A stretch of 64,000 bases of DNA from Aliiroseovarius salicola. Its GTDB lineage: Bacteria; Pseudomonadota; Alphaproteobacteria; Rhodobacterales; Rhodobacteraceae. The stretch spans positions 220,001 to 284,000 of the forward strand of contig NZ_JAQIIO010000001.1 of the NCBI RefSeq assembly GCF_027891095.1, read 5' to 3'. The position numbers were made by a program, and so were the translations under genes. This document shows, one piece after another, positions 1 to 9,146 of this stretch (within the stretch, counting starts at the first letter, position 1; the number at the start of each line of letters is the position of its first letter). Under the pieces are notes generated by a model. It searched no databases. It saw only the letters and a program-made list of their open reading frames with translations, and was not told the origin of the DNA.

Positions 1-423
1 CTGTTTCAGCTCAAATCCATTCCATGGCACCACCATCGACCAGGCTTCCACGCAGCGGAACCGGTAGATGCGTTCTTCGATGCTCACCTTGGCGAGAATG
101 TCAGCAAGGTCGTAGTTGCCTGGCCGATCCACCATCCCGTCAATCTGCACGGACCAAGGATCCGTTGTCAGACGCTGTGCGTTGGCGACAGGATCACCTT
201 TTCCGGTGCCGAATTCATAAAAGTTATTGTAGGTCGAGATTTCCTCGAACGTATTGGGCGTTGCATCGGTCGAGTATTTCCCCGCAGCCTCCGCCCATTT
301 CGGAAGAACGCCTGCAGCAGACCCGATCGCCAATGCCCCGGCCCCTCCCATCAACTGGCGGCGATTCAGAAAATCTGCCTTGGGGGTGACATCTGAGTAT
401 TTCAGTTTGGATCTATAAGCCAT
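1..423 (-). CDS. msrP: MsrP, protein-methionine-sulfoxide reductase catalytic subunit (N-terminal part)
   Basis: Only the first 141 codons lie in the window; the gene runs off the left edge. The family is a periplasmic molybdopterin enzyme that reduces methionine sulfoxide in oxidised envelope proteins, fed by the haem membrane protein MsrQ. Seen here: a twin-arginine signal (Arg21-Arg22 followed by a short hydrophobic stretch rich in Gly and Ala), then the conserved N-terminal sequence of the family, and Cys124 in the RCVEAW motif that ligates molybdenum. The ATG at 423 gives the usual family N-terminus. Msr enzymes are often paired with msrQ downstream, which would be outside this window. 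Confident by motif. Confidence 0.93.
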   Translation of the reverse strand, partial: MAYRSKLKYSDVTPKADFLNRRQLMGGAGALAIGSAAGVLPKWAEAAGKYSTDATPNTFEEISTYNNFYEFGTGKGDPVANAQRLTTDPWSVQIDGMVDRPGNYDLADILAKVSIEERIYRFRCVEAWSMVVPWNGFELKQ

Positions 424-922
424 CGGCGCACCTTTTGAATTCTCTTGCTACAGAGGTAATACATCATTGGATCAGCACCAAAGCACATCGCCTCACATCC
501 GCGTTGGGGATTTGTAACAATCTGGACGCAGACATTGGGCGATACTTAGGAAAGCGAACCTCACACGCCAGCTAGGTCTGCGCATGTGCCTCGGTTTGGA
601 TCAGTAGCAAGTCTGCATATGACTTCACGGATTGCGCAGCGTGACCACTGGTCAGCACATTCCCGCCCGTGACCGGTTTCCGCTCTATTTGCGCGGGGGT
701 TTGCCAAAACCATCGCTGCTCTTCGGTCAGGTTCCGCCACTTCCGATCCGAGCGATTTGCATCTGCGGTTTCTCGCCTGATGGTGGAGTGCTTTTTCGCA
801 AAGCCATGCTCAAATTCGGCAATCCACAACAGAGAGGATGCAGCGCGGTTAACCGTTGGTCCAAATGTTCCCGTGTCCAGCACGGGCACACCAACTCACG
901 GAATATCAAACGGAGAAATCCA
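424..922. other. Intergenic gap between msrP and the EF-hand gene
   Basis: About 500 bases without a gene I can support. It must contain the divergent promoters of msrP and the EF-hand gene. An open frame of 105 codons on the minus strand (889 to 572) has no recognisable domain and no convincing ribosome site. A perfect GGTTAACC palindrome sits at about 847-854. No repeat or RNA structure stands out. Confidence 0.4.
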
Positions 923-1162
923 ATGAAGACCTTTACTCTTGCCACCTTAACCCTTGCCCTCGGCGCGAGCGTTGCTTTTGCCACGACCACGAATATCGAT
1001 GCCAACGAAGACGGAGAAATCACCATGGACGAACTGGTTGTCGTTTATGACGACATCAGCACCGATACATTCTCGCAGGCAGACACGGACGACAATGGCA
1101 CTTTGAGCGTGGAGGAATTTGCCGCCGCGCAAGAGGCGGGCCTGATCCCCTCCGAGATGTAA
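923..1162 (+). CDS. Small exported EF-hand calcium-binding protein
   Basis: 79 residues. Residues 1-20 are a signal peptide ending in an AFA-type cleavage site; the mature part is about 58 residues and acidic. Two EF-hand loops are visible: DANEDGEITMDEL (about residues 26-38) and DTDDNGTLSVEEF (about 55-67), both with the Asp-x-Asn/Asp-x-Asp/Asn-Gly pattern and the terminal Glu. It should therefore bind two Ca2+ ions in the periplasm. The start at 923 is chosen because it begins the signal peptide; longer upstream open frame has no coding character. A purine-rich ribosome site (cggagaaatc) precedes it. Monocistronic, with its own hairpin downstream. Role unknown beyond calcium binding. Confidence 0.85.
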   Translation: MKTFTLATLTLALGASVAFATTTNIDANEDGEITMDELVVVYDDISTDTFSQADTDDNGTLSVEEFAAAQEAGLIPSEM

Positions 1163-1192
1163 GCCACCTCGTCCCCAAACCTACCACTCGCC

Positions 1193-1234
1193 TGCCCCCG
1201 CCCTCGCCGGTCCCTGATCGGTGGGGGCATTTTC
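1193..1234 (+). terminator. Probable rho-independent terminator after the EF-hand gene
   Basis: Inverted repeat TGCCCCC (1193-1199) with GGGGGCA (1223-1229), an inner short stem, and a T run directly after. It sits 30 bases past the stop codon. The loop is long, so efficiency is uncertain. Confidence 0.5.
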
Positions 1235-1248
1235 TTGCTTCCAATGCT

Positions 1249-1283
1249 GAAAAGCGAAAAGAGCCCGCCAGAAAGGCAGGCTC
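1249..1283 (-). terminator. Rho-independent terminator of clpB
   Basis: On the minus strand GAGCCTGCC, a five-base loop and GGCGGGCTC form a nine-pair stem (one G-U), followed by TTTTCGCTTTT. It lies 20 bases past the clpB stop codon. Confidence 0.8.
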
Positions 1284-1302
1284 ATATGTTATGTAGTGTT
1301 GA

Positions 1303-3918
1303 TCAGTGGACCACTGCATCTTCTGGCGGTTGCCGATTGGTATTCCCCACCCGGTCGCCAATGATCAGCCCTTCAGTCCCAGCCGTGACTTCAATTGTAT
1401 CACCATCCATCACGTCGCCAGCCAAGAGCATCTCGGCCAGTTGGTCCTGAAGCGCGCGCTGGATCACGCGTTTCAAAGGCCGCGCCCCAAAGACCGGATC
1501 ATAGCCCTCATCGGCCAGCCATTTCATCGCGCCTTCATCCAGATCAAGCGAGATATTGCGCCGCGCCAGACGTTTACCGAGGCGATCCAGCTGGATCTCG
1601 ACAATGCCATCCATGTCGGCCCGACCCAGGCGGTCGAAGATGATCGTCTCATCCAGACGGTTCAGGAATTCGGGGCGGAAATGGGCCCGCACCGCATCCA
1701 TCACGTCACGCCGCGCGTCCGAGGCATCGGCTCCATCCGGCAGTTGGCTTAGAGCCTGAGCGCCGAGGTTCGACGTAAGAATGATCAGCGTCTGCTTGAA
1801 ATCGACCGTGCGGCCCTGACCATCGGTCAGCACCCCATCATCCAAAACCTGCAACAGCACGTTGAACACATCCGGGTGGGCTTTCTCGACCTCGTCAAAC
1901 AGCACCACTTGATAGGGGCGCCGACGTACAGCTTCGGTCAGCACGCCACCTTCGTCATAGCCGACATAGCCTGGAGGGGCACCGATCAGACGGGCAACCG
2001 AGTGTTTCTCCATAAACTCCGACATGTCGACGCGCACCATGGCGCTGTCGTCATCAAACAGGAACTCAGCCACAGCTTTGGTTAGCTCGGTTTTCCCGAC
2101 ACCGGTTGGCCCAAGGAATAGGAAACTGCCCAACGGGCGGTTTTCATCGTTCAGCCCAGCACGCGCACGACGTACGGCGTTGGACACAGCTTTCACCGCT
2201 GAATTTTGACCAATCACCCGCTTGTGCAGTTGATCTTCCATGCGCAGCAGCTTGTCGCGCTCGCCTTCCAGCATTTTCGAAGTCGGGATCCCGGTCCAGC
2301 GTTCGACCACGGAAGCGATTTGCTCCGGCCGCACTGCCTCTTCGACCATCATGTCGCTGTCGGCGTCTTCAGCGGTTTCAAGCTTTTTCTCGAGTTCCGG
2401 AATGATCCCATAAGACAGCTCACCAGCTTTAGCGAGGTTGCCATCACGCTTGGCAATATCCAGTTCAGCCCGCGCCCGATCAAGATGTTCTTTGATCTCA
2501 CGCGCGCCTTCCAGCTTGTCACGTTCCGCCTGCCATTTTGCTGTCAGCGACGCGGATTTCTCCTGCAACTCGCTGAGTTCGCCTTCCAGCTTTTCAAGCC
2601 GATCTTTCGACGCCTTGTCATCTTCCAACTTCAACGCTTCCGCCTCGATCTGCATCTGCATGATCTGACGATCCAGAGCGTCGAGTTCTTCGGGCTTCGA
2701 GTCCACCTCCATGCGCAAACGCGAAGCGGCTTCATCCACAAGGTCAATTGCCTTGTCGGGCAGGAAACGGTCGGTGATGTAGCGATGGCTCAGGGTTGAG
2801 GCTGCCACCAGCGCCGAATCCGAGATCCGCACCCCGTGGTGCAGCTCGTATTTCTCCTTGATGCCCCGCAGGATCGAGATCGTGTCCTCGACTGTCGGCT
2901 CTTCAACCATCACTGGCTGAAAGCGCCGCGCAAGGGCTGCGTCTTTTTCCACGTATTTGCGGTATTCATCCAGCGTGGTGGCGCCCACACAATGCAATTC
3001 ACCCCGCGCAAGCGCTGGCTTGATCAGGTTGGCCGCATCCATTGCGCCATCAGATTTCCCGGCGCCCACCAACGTGTGCATTTCGTCAATAAAGAGGAGA
3101 ATTTCGCCAGCCGCCGAAGTCACCTCATTCAGCACAGCTTTCAGACGTTCCTCGAATTCACCGCGATATTTCGCACCGGCAATCAACGCACCCATATCCA
3201 GCGCGAGCAGGCGTTTGTTGCGCAGGCTTTCCGGCACATCGCCGTTAACGATGCGCAGCGCCAAACCTTCGGCAATAGCCGTTTTCCCCACGCCCGGCTC
3301 ACCAATCAGAACTGGGTTGTTTTTAGTGCGGCGCGACAGAACCTGCATCGAGCGACGAATTTCCTCGTCGCGACCAATAATCGGGTCAATCTTGCCCTCA
3401 CGGGCCGCTTCGGTCAGATCACGGGCATATTTGTTCAACGCCTCATAGCTGTCTTCGGCGCTGGCACTGTCTGCGGTACGCCCCTGACGCAGGTCGTTGA
3501 TCGCGGCGTTGAGTTTCTTGGCATCCACACCCCCGGCTTCCAGAGCGTCCCGCGCTTTGGATTTCACAACAGCCAATGCGGTCAGCAAACGTTCGACCGG
3601 CACAAAGCTGTCGCCTGCCTGTTTGGCCAGCTTTCCAGCCTCATCCACCAGAACGGCAATCGAGTTGTCCATATAGACCTGCGCGCCTTCACCGGACACT
3701 TTCGGCAGCTTCTCCATCCGCTCATCCAGTACGGCCTGCACACGTTCGGGCGCCCCACCTGCCTTACGGATCAGGTTGGCGCTCATCCCCTCCTCATCAT
3801 CCAGAAGGGCCTTTAAAACATGCTCAGGAACAAGACGCTGATGGTTTTCGCGCATGGCAATCGTCTGAGCGGCTTGAATGAACCCACGCGACCGCTCGGT
3901 GAATTTTGATACGTCCAT
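1303..3918 (-). CDS. clpB: ClpB disaggregase (AAA+ chaperone)
   Basis: 871 residues, normal for ClpB. It extracts polypeptides from aggregates together with DnaK in the cytosol. Seen in order: Clp N-domain (1-145), first AAA+ module with Walker A GEPGVGKT (206-213) and Walker B LLFIDE (274-279), the coiled-coil M-domain that marks ClpB rather than ClpA or ClpC (about 410-525), second AAA+ module with GPTGVGKT (603-610), and the C-terminal D2-small domain. The frame is open for 72 further codons upstream, but the ATG at 3918 has GAGGAG nearby and matches the family start ([10 protein letters not shown]). Preceded by a candidate heat-shock promoter. Stands alone. Confidence 0.98.
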   Translation of the reverse strand: MDVSKFTERSRGFIQAAQTIAMRENHQRLVPEHVLKALLDDEEGMSANLIRKAGGAPERVQAVLDERMEKLPKVSGEGAQVYMDNSIAVLVDEAGKLAKQAGDSFVPVERLLTALAVVKSKARDALEAGGVDAKKLNAAINDLRQGRTADSASAEDSYEALNKYARDLTEAAREGKIDPIIGRDEEIRRSMQVLSRRTKNNPVLIGEPGVGKTAIAEGLALRIVNGDVPESLRNKRLLALDMGALIAGAKYRGEFEERLKAVLNEVTSAAGEILLFIDEMHTLVGAGKSDGAMDAANLIKPALARGELHCVGATTLDEYRKYVEKDAALARRFQPVMVEEPTVEDTISILRGIKEKYELHHGVRISDSALVAASTLSHRYITDRFLPDKAIDLVDEAASRLRMEVDSKPEELDALDRQIMQMQIEAEALKLEDDKASKDRLEKLEGELSELQEKSASLTAKWQAERDKLEGAREIKEHLDRARAELDIAKRDGNLAKAGELSYGIIPELEKKLETAEDADSDMMVEEAVRPEQIASVVERWTGIPTSKMLEGERDKLLRMEDQLHKRVIGQNSAVKAVSNAVRRARAGLNDENRPLGSFLFLGPTGVGKTELTKAVAEFLFDDDSAMVRVDMSEFMEKHSVARLIGAPPGYVGYDEGGVLTEAVRRRPYQVVLFDEVEKAHPDVFNVLLQVLDDGVLTDGQGRTVDFKQTLIILTSNLGAQALSQLPDGADASDARRDVMDAVRAHFRPEFLNRLDETIIFDRLGRADMDGIVEIQLDRLGKRLARRNISLDLDEGAMKWLADEGYDPVFGARPLKRVIQRALQDQLAEMLLAGDVMDGDTIEVTAGTEGLIIGDRVGNTNRQPPEDAVVH

Positions 3919-3996
3919 ATCAATCTCCTCTTCAAAGCGCCCGATATAATTTGGTGCCCACCATTGCAGCACACCTTTGTTCGGGCCTCCTAGGAC

Positions 3997-4027
3997 ATTT
4001 GGGCATCCTGCTGGTTGAATGCAAGGG
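3997..4027 (-). promoter_or_regulatory. Candidate sigma-32 (RpoH) promoter of clpB
   Basis: On the minus strand CCCTTGCA and CCCAAATG lie 16 bases apart, close to the CTTGAA / CCCCATnT heat-shock consensus, and about 75 bases before the clpB start. clpB is a standard RpoH target. The -10 match is imperfect, so this is a proposal. Confidence 0.45.
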
Positions 4028-4114
4028 TTTGGTTTTCGGGGGGAATAGCTGCGCGACTTTACCCTTATTTCCAGCGCCAAATTGGTCGAGCTTTCCCTCG
4101 TGAGAGGGACCAAA

Positions 4115-4387
4115 ATGATTAAAACTGTAACCATTTCAAATGTGACTCACAGTGACCCCGACTTGCTGCACGCATCTGTTGTTATGCTCATGGAAGACGC
4201 GGAAAGAGGAAATCTCAAACGGGCCCAGTTTCTGTGTCGCATCAGGCAATCCTCTGATGCTCCAAACGATGACCTCATGCTCTTGCTGGCACGCGAAGCA
4301 CTTCGTCAGGCCCGCCGCCTGCCAGATTGCGCAGGGCTGGTCGAAAATGAGGCCTTTCTGATCAAAAACATCAAGGTCGCAGCCTGA
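4115..4387 (+). CDS. Hypothetical protein, 90 residues
   Basis: Not recognised. A small, soluble, probably helical protein: after a short N-terminal strand (MIKTVTISNV) come two helix-like segments rich in Leu, Ala, Arg and Glu, with two Cys. No signal peptide or membrane segment. The ATG at 4115 is preferred over an in-frame upstream start because gagaggga lies at the right distance before it. It lies between the divergent clpB and the co-directional pyrF (66 bases downstream). The good ribosome site supports it being a real gene. Confidence 0.6.
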   Translation: MIKTVTISNVTHSDPDLLHASVVMLMEDAERGNLKRAQFLCRIRQSSDAPNDDLMLLLAREALRQARRLPDCAGLVENEAFLIKNIKVAA

Positions 4388-4453
4388 AGCAGCTTGTGTA
4401 TTTGCCTTTGCCAGACAGTCGCATTAGGAGAGGCTGGAACAAAGGAGCCTGCC

Positions 4454-5161
4454 ATGACCGCCAAACCCCTCGCCGATGACCGCCTGATCGTAGCTCTCGA
4501 TGTGCCCAATGCACTTGATGGTTTGAAACTGGCCGGAGAACTTGGGGATGCGGTGAATTTCTACAAGATCGGTCTAGGCATGTTGACCGGGGGCGGGCTG
4601 GCCCTTGCCAATGAGCTCAAGGATGAGTTCGGTAAAAAGATCTTCCTCGACATGAAGCTTTTTGACATCGGCAACACGGTCGAAGCCGCCGTTCGCGGAC
4701 TGGCACAGTTTGATCTCGACTTTCTGACGGTGCATGGGGACCCGCATGTGGTGCGTGCCGCACAAGAAGGCAAAGGCGCGAAGGATATGAAGATCCTCGC
4801 CGTGACCATCCTGACCTCGCTGGATCGCGCCGATCTGGATGCCTCGTGCTATAAAGCAGGTGATGTGCAGGATCTGGTGCTGGAACGCGCGGCCCGCGCG
4901 ATGGAGGCAGGCGCAGATGGTGTCATCGCCTCCCCGCAAGAGGCCGCCCTGATCCGCGCCCTGCCCCAAGCCGAAGGCAAATTGATTGTCACTCCGGGTG
5001 TCCGCCCCGCAGGTGCCGCCCTTGGCGACCAGAAACGGATTGCAACCCCGGCACAGGCCATCGCTGACGGAGCAGATCACATTGTGGTCGGTCGCCCGAT
5101 CCGCAACGCAGAGAATCCTCGCGCCGCGGCCGAAGCGATCCTTGCGGAACTTAGATCGTAA
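4454..5161 (+). CDS. pyrF: Orotidine 5'-phosphate decarboxylase
   Basis: Last step of de novo UMP synthesis: OMP to UMP plus CO2, in the cytosol. 235 residues, the usual size of the bacterial TIM-barrel enzyme. The catalytic signature is present as FLDMKLFDIGNTV (the D-x-K-x-x-D charge network), and the C-terminal phosphate-binding part reads TPGVRPAG and later ADHIVVGRPI. The ATG at 4454 is preceded by aaaggag; the frame stays open further upstream without a ribosome site. Followed by an intergenic repeat. Confident. Confidence 0.97.
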   Translation: MTAKPLADDRLIVALDVPNALDGLKLAGELGDAVNFYKIGLGMLTGGGLALANELKDEFGKKIFLDMKLFDIGNTVEAAVRGLAQFDLDFLTVHGDPHVVRAAQEGKGAKDMKILAVTILTSLDRADLDASCYKAGDVQDLVLERAARAMEAGADGVIASPQEAALIRALPQAEGKLIVTPGVRPAGAALGDQKRIATPAQAIADGADHIVVGRPIRNAENPRAAAEAILAELRS

Positions 5162-5206
5162 CAAACCCGGCAAAACAATCTGCGCTGAGGAATAGTCGAA
5201 GCTGAC

Positions 5207-5285
5207 TTCTTCCTCTTGCCAAAAACATCCTGGGGTGAATGACCACGACAAAGTCGGGGGCAGAGGGGCAAAGCCCCTTCCCTCT
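5207..5285 (-). repeat. Dispersed intergenic repeat, copy A
   Basis: Read on the minus strand: GGGGCTTTGCCCC hairpin, a variable middle, CACCCCAGGATG and the tail TTTTTGGCAAGAGGAAGAAG. Same architecture as copies at 10611, 44351, 60490 and 63761. Lies 3' of pyrF. Confidence 0.75.
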
Positions 5286-5420
5286 GGTTGATCGTGACCT
5301 TGTGATCATGGGGCTCTTGCCCTGTGATCTCCCTTTCAGGATCATGTCATTATCACACGCGCAATTAAGAAGGTTGCAACGTTCACCCGGCATGAATGCA
5401 GCCAGTTTCCCGGAGGTCCC

Positions 5421-6140
5421 ATGCCCAGCCGACATCACCCAGACCTGGCTACCATGATACGACTACGCCGTGCCATCGGATCCATTGGCCTTGGTCTGCC
5501 AGTTGCCTTGCTGATCGGCACAATGCTTGTGGACATGCCAATGGAAAACTCGATCTCGGAGTTTTTCTTTTCGCCATTACGAGATGTGTTCATTGCGGCA
5601 GCTGCCGGTGTCGGGCTGTTTCTGCTTGCCTACGAAGGATATCCGGCGCGTGATCGTGAATGGCTCACCGACCGACGTGTGTCCGGCATTGCCGGTGCAA
5701 GCGTGCTGGTCATGGCCGCCATCCCCGCGCATTGCACGCGGGACACATGCTATCAGCCGCTAGCGATGTTCGACCAACTCATCACCAGTGCTGTACTGCA
5801 GTCTGCACTACACATGGGCGCTGCGGGGATCTTCCTGATAAGCCTTGGTGTCATGTCGCAAAACCTGTTCACTCGCTGCACAATGCCGCAAAAGACGCGA
5901 CACAAGCAACGGCGCAACACCTGCTATCGTATGTTTGGCTGGATGATCTACGCAATGGTTGCCTTGATCGGCGTCATGAAGCTGGGGTTTTCCGAGATTG
6001 GCCGGGAATGGGACAACGCTTGGCATTTCACCTTCTGGGCTGAAAGCCTCGCCCTTTGGGCTTTTGGTCTTTCATGGCTGATGAAAGGTGAGGTGCTTCA
6101 CGACACATTGCCGTATTTCTATGAGGCCGAAACGGAGTAA
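5421..6140 (+). CDS. Multi-pass membrane protein of unknown function
   Basis: 239 residues with about six hydrophobic helices: roughly 18-38, 51-73, 88-105, 120-145, 172-192 and 207-224. The loops contain a Cys pair (CTRDTC, about residues 104-109) in the segment after the third helix, which could form a periplasmic disulfide, and a very basic stretch (QKTRHKQRRN) that should face the cytoplasm. The ATG is preceded by cccggaggtccc, a strong ribosome site. The pattern is similar to DUF998/Frag1-type membrane proteins but I cannot assign a family. It ends 23 bases from the convergent nfeD gene. Confidence 0.75.
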   Translation: MPSRHHPDLATMIRLRRAIGSIGLGLPVALLIGTMLVDMPMENSISEFFFSPLRDVFIAAAAGVGLFLLAYEGYPARDREWLTDRRVSGIAGASVLVMAAIPAHCTRDTCYQPLAMFDQLITSAVLQSALHMGAAGIFLISLGVMSQNLFTRCTMPQKTRHKQRRNTCYRMFGWMIYAMVALIGVMKLGFSEIGREWDNAWHFTFWAESLALWAFGLSWLMKGEVLHDTLPYFYEAETE

Positions 6141-6163
6141 TCCGCTCCGGCCAAAACGAGACT

Positions 6164-6433
6164 TCAAAGCTCGTTGATATCAGAGTCGAATTTCTTCGAT
6201 TGTCCGGCACGCACCCCGAATACACGGCGCATGATCAGCCAGGCGGTCAGAGACACTGCGCCAAATATCACCAAGAGTACCGGCAGTCCGATAGAGGGTC
6301 CGATAAGGACCAATAGGGCTACCACAGCAGCACCGACGGCAAATCCCAGAAAGACGAATCCCGGGATAAAGGTTTCAAGGATCACAAGGGCGATGGCTCC
6401 AGCAGCCCAGACCCACCATTCATGCCATAACAT
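6164..6433 (-). CDS. NfeD-like short membrane protein (stomatin partner)
   Basis: 89 residues: three closely packed hydrophobic helices (about 8-25, 28-45, 50-68) followed by a short charged tail. This is the short form of NfeD, without the protease-like domain and nearly without the OB-fold. NfeD proteins are encoded with SPFH/stomatin proteins and work with them in membrane microdomains. Its ATG overlaps the stop codon of the upstream SPFH gene by one base (TAATG), so the two are translationally coupled. Confidence 0.85.
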   Translation of the reverse strand: MLWHEWWVWAAGAIALVILETFIPGFVFLGFAVGAAVVALLVLIGPSIGLPVLLVIFGAVSLTAWLIMRRVFGVRAGQSKKFDSDINEL

Positions 6434-7320
6434 TACGACCTTCCTTTCAGCAATTTGAAGGCATCCCCAAAGGCATCAAGCGCATGCGCGGGCAGAAGCA
6501 CGGTCTGTTTGCCCTCTCCGCTGCCAACTGCGGTCAGTGCTTCAACCTGCTTCAGAGCAACCTGATATTGCGCCGCCTCAATGCCGTTTTCCTTGATCGC
6601 CTTCGCGACGACCCCAGTTGCATAGGCTTCGGCATCGGCGGTAATGCGACGCGCTTCCGCTTCTTTTTGGGCCGCGTAGAGTTGAGCATCTGCGGCCAGT
6701 TCAACGGCGCGGCGTTTACCTTCAGCTTCTGTTACCTGTGCCCGACGCGCACGTTCAGCATTCAACTGCTGCAGCATGGCTTCGCGGGTGGCAACATCAA
6801 GATTAACATCAAGGATTTCAGCGCGTGTCACCTCAATACCCCAGTCGTCAACCGCCTCTGCCACCTGCACCTTGATCTTCGCAATCAGCTGCTGGCGGTT
6901 CGATTGCACTTCATCAAGTTCCATCTCACCGATGCCTGCCCGCACGATGCCCGCAACGGTGGTGGCAATTGCCGCGTCGACGTCGCGAATCCGGTAAACG
7001 GTCTTTTCTGGTTCAAGGATCCGATAAAACACTGACGTATCCACCTGCACCAACACGTTATCCGAGGTGATGGCGTCTTGTGAATTCGTCGGCAGTTGGC
7101 GCTCAAGGATTGACACCTTATGGCGCACCACATCAAGGAACGGGACAATGAAGTTGATGCCCGGCCCAAGTACATTTTGCAGACGCCCAAAGCGTTCAAC
7201 TACATATTTCTGACTTTGTGGAACAATTTTGACGCCTTTGAAGACCGTCAGAATTAGAAATGCGGCAAGTACAAGCAGCACAATGTTGCCGCCGCCAAGC
7301 CCGTTTATAAGATCGTTCAT
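6433..7320 (-). CDS. SPFH/Band 7 membrane-anchored protein (QmcA-type stomatin)
   Basis: 295 residues. One N-terminal transmembrane helix (about 10-27), then the SPFH domain with the typical VPQSQKYVVERFGR and GPGINFIVPF motifs, then an Ala/Glu/Arg-rich coiled coil (about 185-250) that drives oligomerisation, and a short C-terminal tail. QmcA-type proteins form large membrane assemblies and have been connected to FtsH/HflK quality control. The ATG at 7320 begins the membrane anchor; upstream in-frame codons do not fit the family. Coupled to the nfeD-like gene downstream. Confidence 0.93.
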   Translation of the reverse strand: MNDLINGLGGGNIVLLVLAAFLILTVFKGVKIVPQSQKYVVERFGRLQNVLGPGINFIVPFLDVVRHKVSILERQLPTNSQDAITSDNVLVQVDTSVFYRILEPEKTVYRIRDVDAAIATTVAGIVRAGIGEMELDEVQSNRQQLIAKIKVQVAEAVDDWGIEVTRAEILDVNLDVATREAMLQQLNAERARRAQVTEAEGKRRAVELAADAQLYAAQKEAEARRITADAEAYATGVVAKAIKENGIEAAQYQVALKQVEALTAVGSGEGKQTVLLPAHALDAFGDAFKLLKGRS

Positions 7321-7384
7321 ATTATCCCTCGCGCTTAAACCAATTGTGATTTTCCACAATATATGGGGTGAAAAGGGGGGGAAT

Positions 7385-7825
7385 TCAACATGGGGTTGCA
7401 GCGAGCGCCGCAAGGCCTAAGCGGATTCGCGGCTTGAAATGGGGTATGGACCTGGCGTCTGCCAACCATGTTTCGGGCAAGACAAGATCCCACCCCTGCC
7501 CTTCATTTCCGAACCTCACATCATGCACTGCTTCACGAGGCAGTTGGGCAGCAAACCACCAAGATGGCAAACCTTGCCCCGTGTGAGATGGAAATTGTGA
7601 CTTCCAGCACAAATCCTCTCGCGCCAAATGCAATCCAATCTCTTCATACGTCTCGCGCAGCACGCATTCTTCCGCACTTTCCCCATTCTCGCGCGCACCA
7701 CCGGGGAGATCCCAGAAGCCGGGCCAAGGGATATCTTCGCGATCATCCCTGAGAAGGGTCACCAACCGATCCCCGATCAGCAAAACCAATTTGGCTCCGG
7801 TGAAATCGCCATTCTCTGGCTCCAT
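7385..7825 (-). CDS. Nudix hydrolase
   Basis: 146 residues. The Nudix box is complete: G-G-A-R-E-N-G-E-S-x8-R-E-T-x-E-E-I-G (about residues 42-64), so it should hydrolyse a nucleoside diphosphate linked to another moiety with Mg2+. The substrate cannot be read from the sequence; the overall form is that of small housecleaning or MutT-like enzymes. The ATG at 7825 follows aaggag; a longer in-frame version is open but lacks a ribosome site. It is divergent from dinB, only 49 bases away, so the two may share a control region, which would fit roles in nucleotide-pool and DNA damage. Confidence 0.9.
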   Translation of the reverse strand: MEPENGDFTGAKLVLLIGDRLVTLLRDDREDIPWPGFWDLPGGARENGESAEECVLRETYEEIGLHLAREDLCWKSQFPSHTGQGLPSWWFAAQLPREAVHDVRFGNEGQGWDLVLPETWLADARSIPHFKPRIRLGLAALAATPC

Positions 7826-7874
7826 CTTTAATGTTCTCCTTTCAGCCAAACTTGCACCACGGTAGAATTCCACC

Positions 7875-9143
7875 ATGCCCAGCTTGTGCCGCTCTTGTCT
7901 GACCAGTTTTGAAACCGGCCTCCCCGACCGGGCCCGGTGCCCGTCCTGTCACGGTCCGCGCATTACCACGCATCCGGAACTGTTTGATCTTACCATCGCC
8001 CATATGGATTGCGACGCATTCTACGCGTCAGTGGAAAAACGAGACAATCCGGAACTGGCAGACAAGCCGGTCATTATTGGTGGTGGCAAACGTGGGGTGG
8101 TGTCCACTGCTTGCTATGTGGCGCGCATTCGCGGCGTGAAATCAGCGATGCCCATGTTTCAGGCCCTGAAGCTCTGCCCGGACGCCGTGGTCATCAAGCC
8201 CCGCGGCAGCCATTACGCCGCTGTTTCAAAACAGATCCGAGCAATGATGGATGAGCTAACGCCATCAATCGAACCCTTGTCCTTGGATGAAGCTTTTCTC
8301 GATATGACCGGCACGGCCAACCTGCACGGCGAACCTCCTGCGGTGATGCTCGCGGGATTGGTCAAGCGGATGAAGGACGAGCTCGGGTTAACCGGTTCCA
8401 TTGGCCTGTCACACAATAAGTTCCTCGCCAAGGTGGCTTCAGATCTCGACAAACCGCGCGGTTTTTCAGTGATCGGAAAAGCCGAAACGATGGAGTTCCT
8501 TCATGACAAGCCCGTGCGAATGATCTGGGGGGTGGGGCCTGCAGGTCAGGCTCAGCTGGAGCGTGCCGGTATCCGTGGTTTCTCGGATCTTCTTCGCTGG
8601 GAGCAGGATGACCTCGTGTCCCGCTTTGGTTCCATGGGGCTGCGCCTCTACCATCTGGCGCGGGGCGAAGACCGGCGCCGCGTATCTGCGCATGCACCCA
8701 TGAAATCCATCTCAAAAGAGACGACATTCTTTGAGGATACAGCCTCACTCGAACTTTTGGATGGCCATCTTTGGCGTTTGTCAGAACAGGTGTCCGACCG
8801 GGCGAAGGCTAAAGACAAGGCCGGGCGCGTGGTGACGCTAAAGCTGAAGCGCGCCAACCACGCAGCCTTGACCCGGCGCGTCAGCCTTGGGGACAGCACG
8901 CAGTCAGCCGACCGAATTTACCGCACTGCCCGACCTCTTCTGGACAAGGCGCTGAACGAAGGGCCGTTTCGTCTGATTGGTGTGGGTATCAGCGATCTTG
9001 TCAGCGCCGAGGGTGCCGATCTGACCGATGATCTGCTGGATCCAAATGCCGCCAAAAGGCGTGCTGCCGAGCGGGCCACCGACGAAATTCGTGCCCGGTT
9101 CGGCAAGGACCTGATTATGAAAGGGCGGGCTTTGCGCAAATAA
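7875..9143 (+). CDS. dinB: DNA polymerase IV (Y family) with N-terminal zinc-ribbon-like extension
   Basis: 422 residues. Translesion polymerase acting on damaged templates in the cytosol. The palm has HMDCDAFYASVE (43-54) and SLDEAFLD (about 137-144), which carry the catalytic carboxylates; fingers, thumb and little-finger domains follow. Unlike E. coli DinB (351 residues) it begins with about 38 extra residues containing two CxxC pairs (Cys5/Cys8 and Cys22/Cys25), a probable zinc-binding ribbon. This extension is the first part of the open frame and the ATG at 7875 is the only start that includes it. Confidence 0.96.
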   Translation: MPSLCRSCLTSFETGLPDRARCPSCHGPRITTHPELFDLTIAHMDCDAFYASVEKRDNPELADKPVIIGGGKRGVVSTACYVARIRGVKSAMPMFQALKLCPDAVVIKPRGSHYAAVSKQIRAMMDELTPSIEPLSLDEAFLDMTGTANLHGEPPAVMLAGLVKRMKDELGLTGSIGLSHNKFLAKVASDLDKPRGFSVIGKAETMEFLHDKPVRMIWGVGPAGQAQLERAGIRGFSDLLRWEQDDLVSRFGSMGLRLYHLARGEDRRRVSAHAPMKSISKETTFFEDTASLELLDGHLWRLSEQVSDRAKAKDKAGRVVTLKLKRANHAALTRRVSLGDSTQSADRIYRTARPLLDKALNEGPFRLIGVGISDLVSAEGADLTDDLLDPNAAKRRAAERATDEIRARFGKDLIMKGRALRK

Positions 9144-9146
9144 TTC

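Noticed and set aside
572-889. 105-codon open frame on the minus strand before the EF-hand gene
   Set aside because: No recognised domain, no good ribosome site, and it covers the region where promoters are needed. Kept only as part of the gap description.
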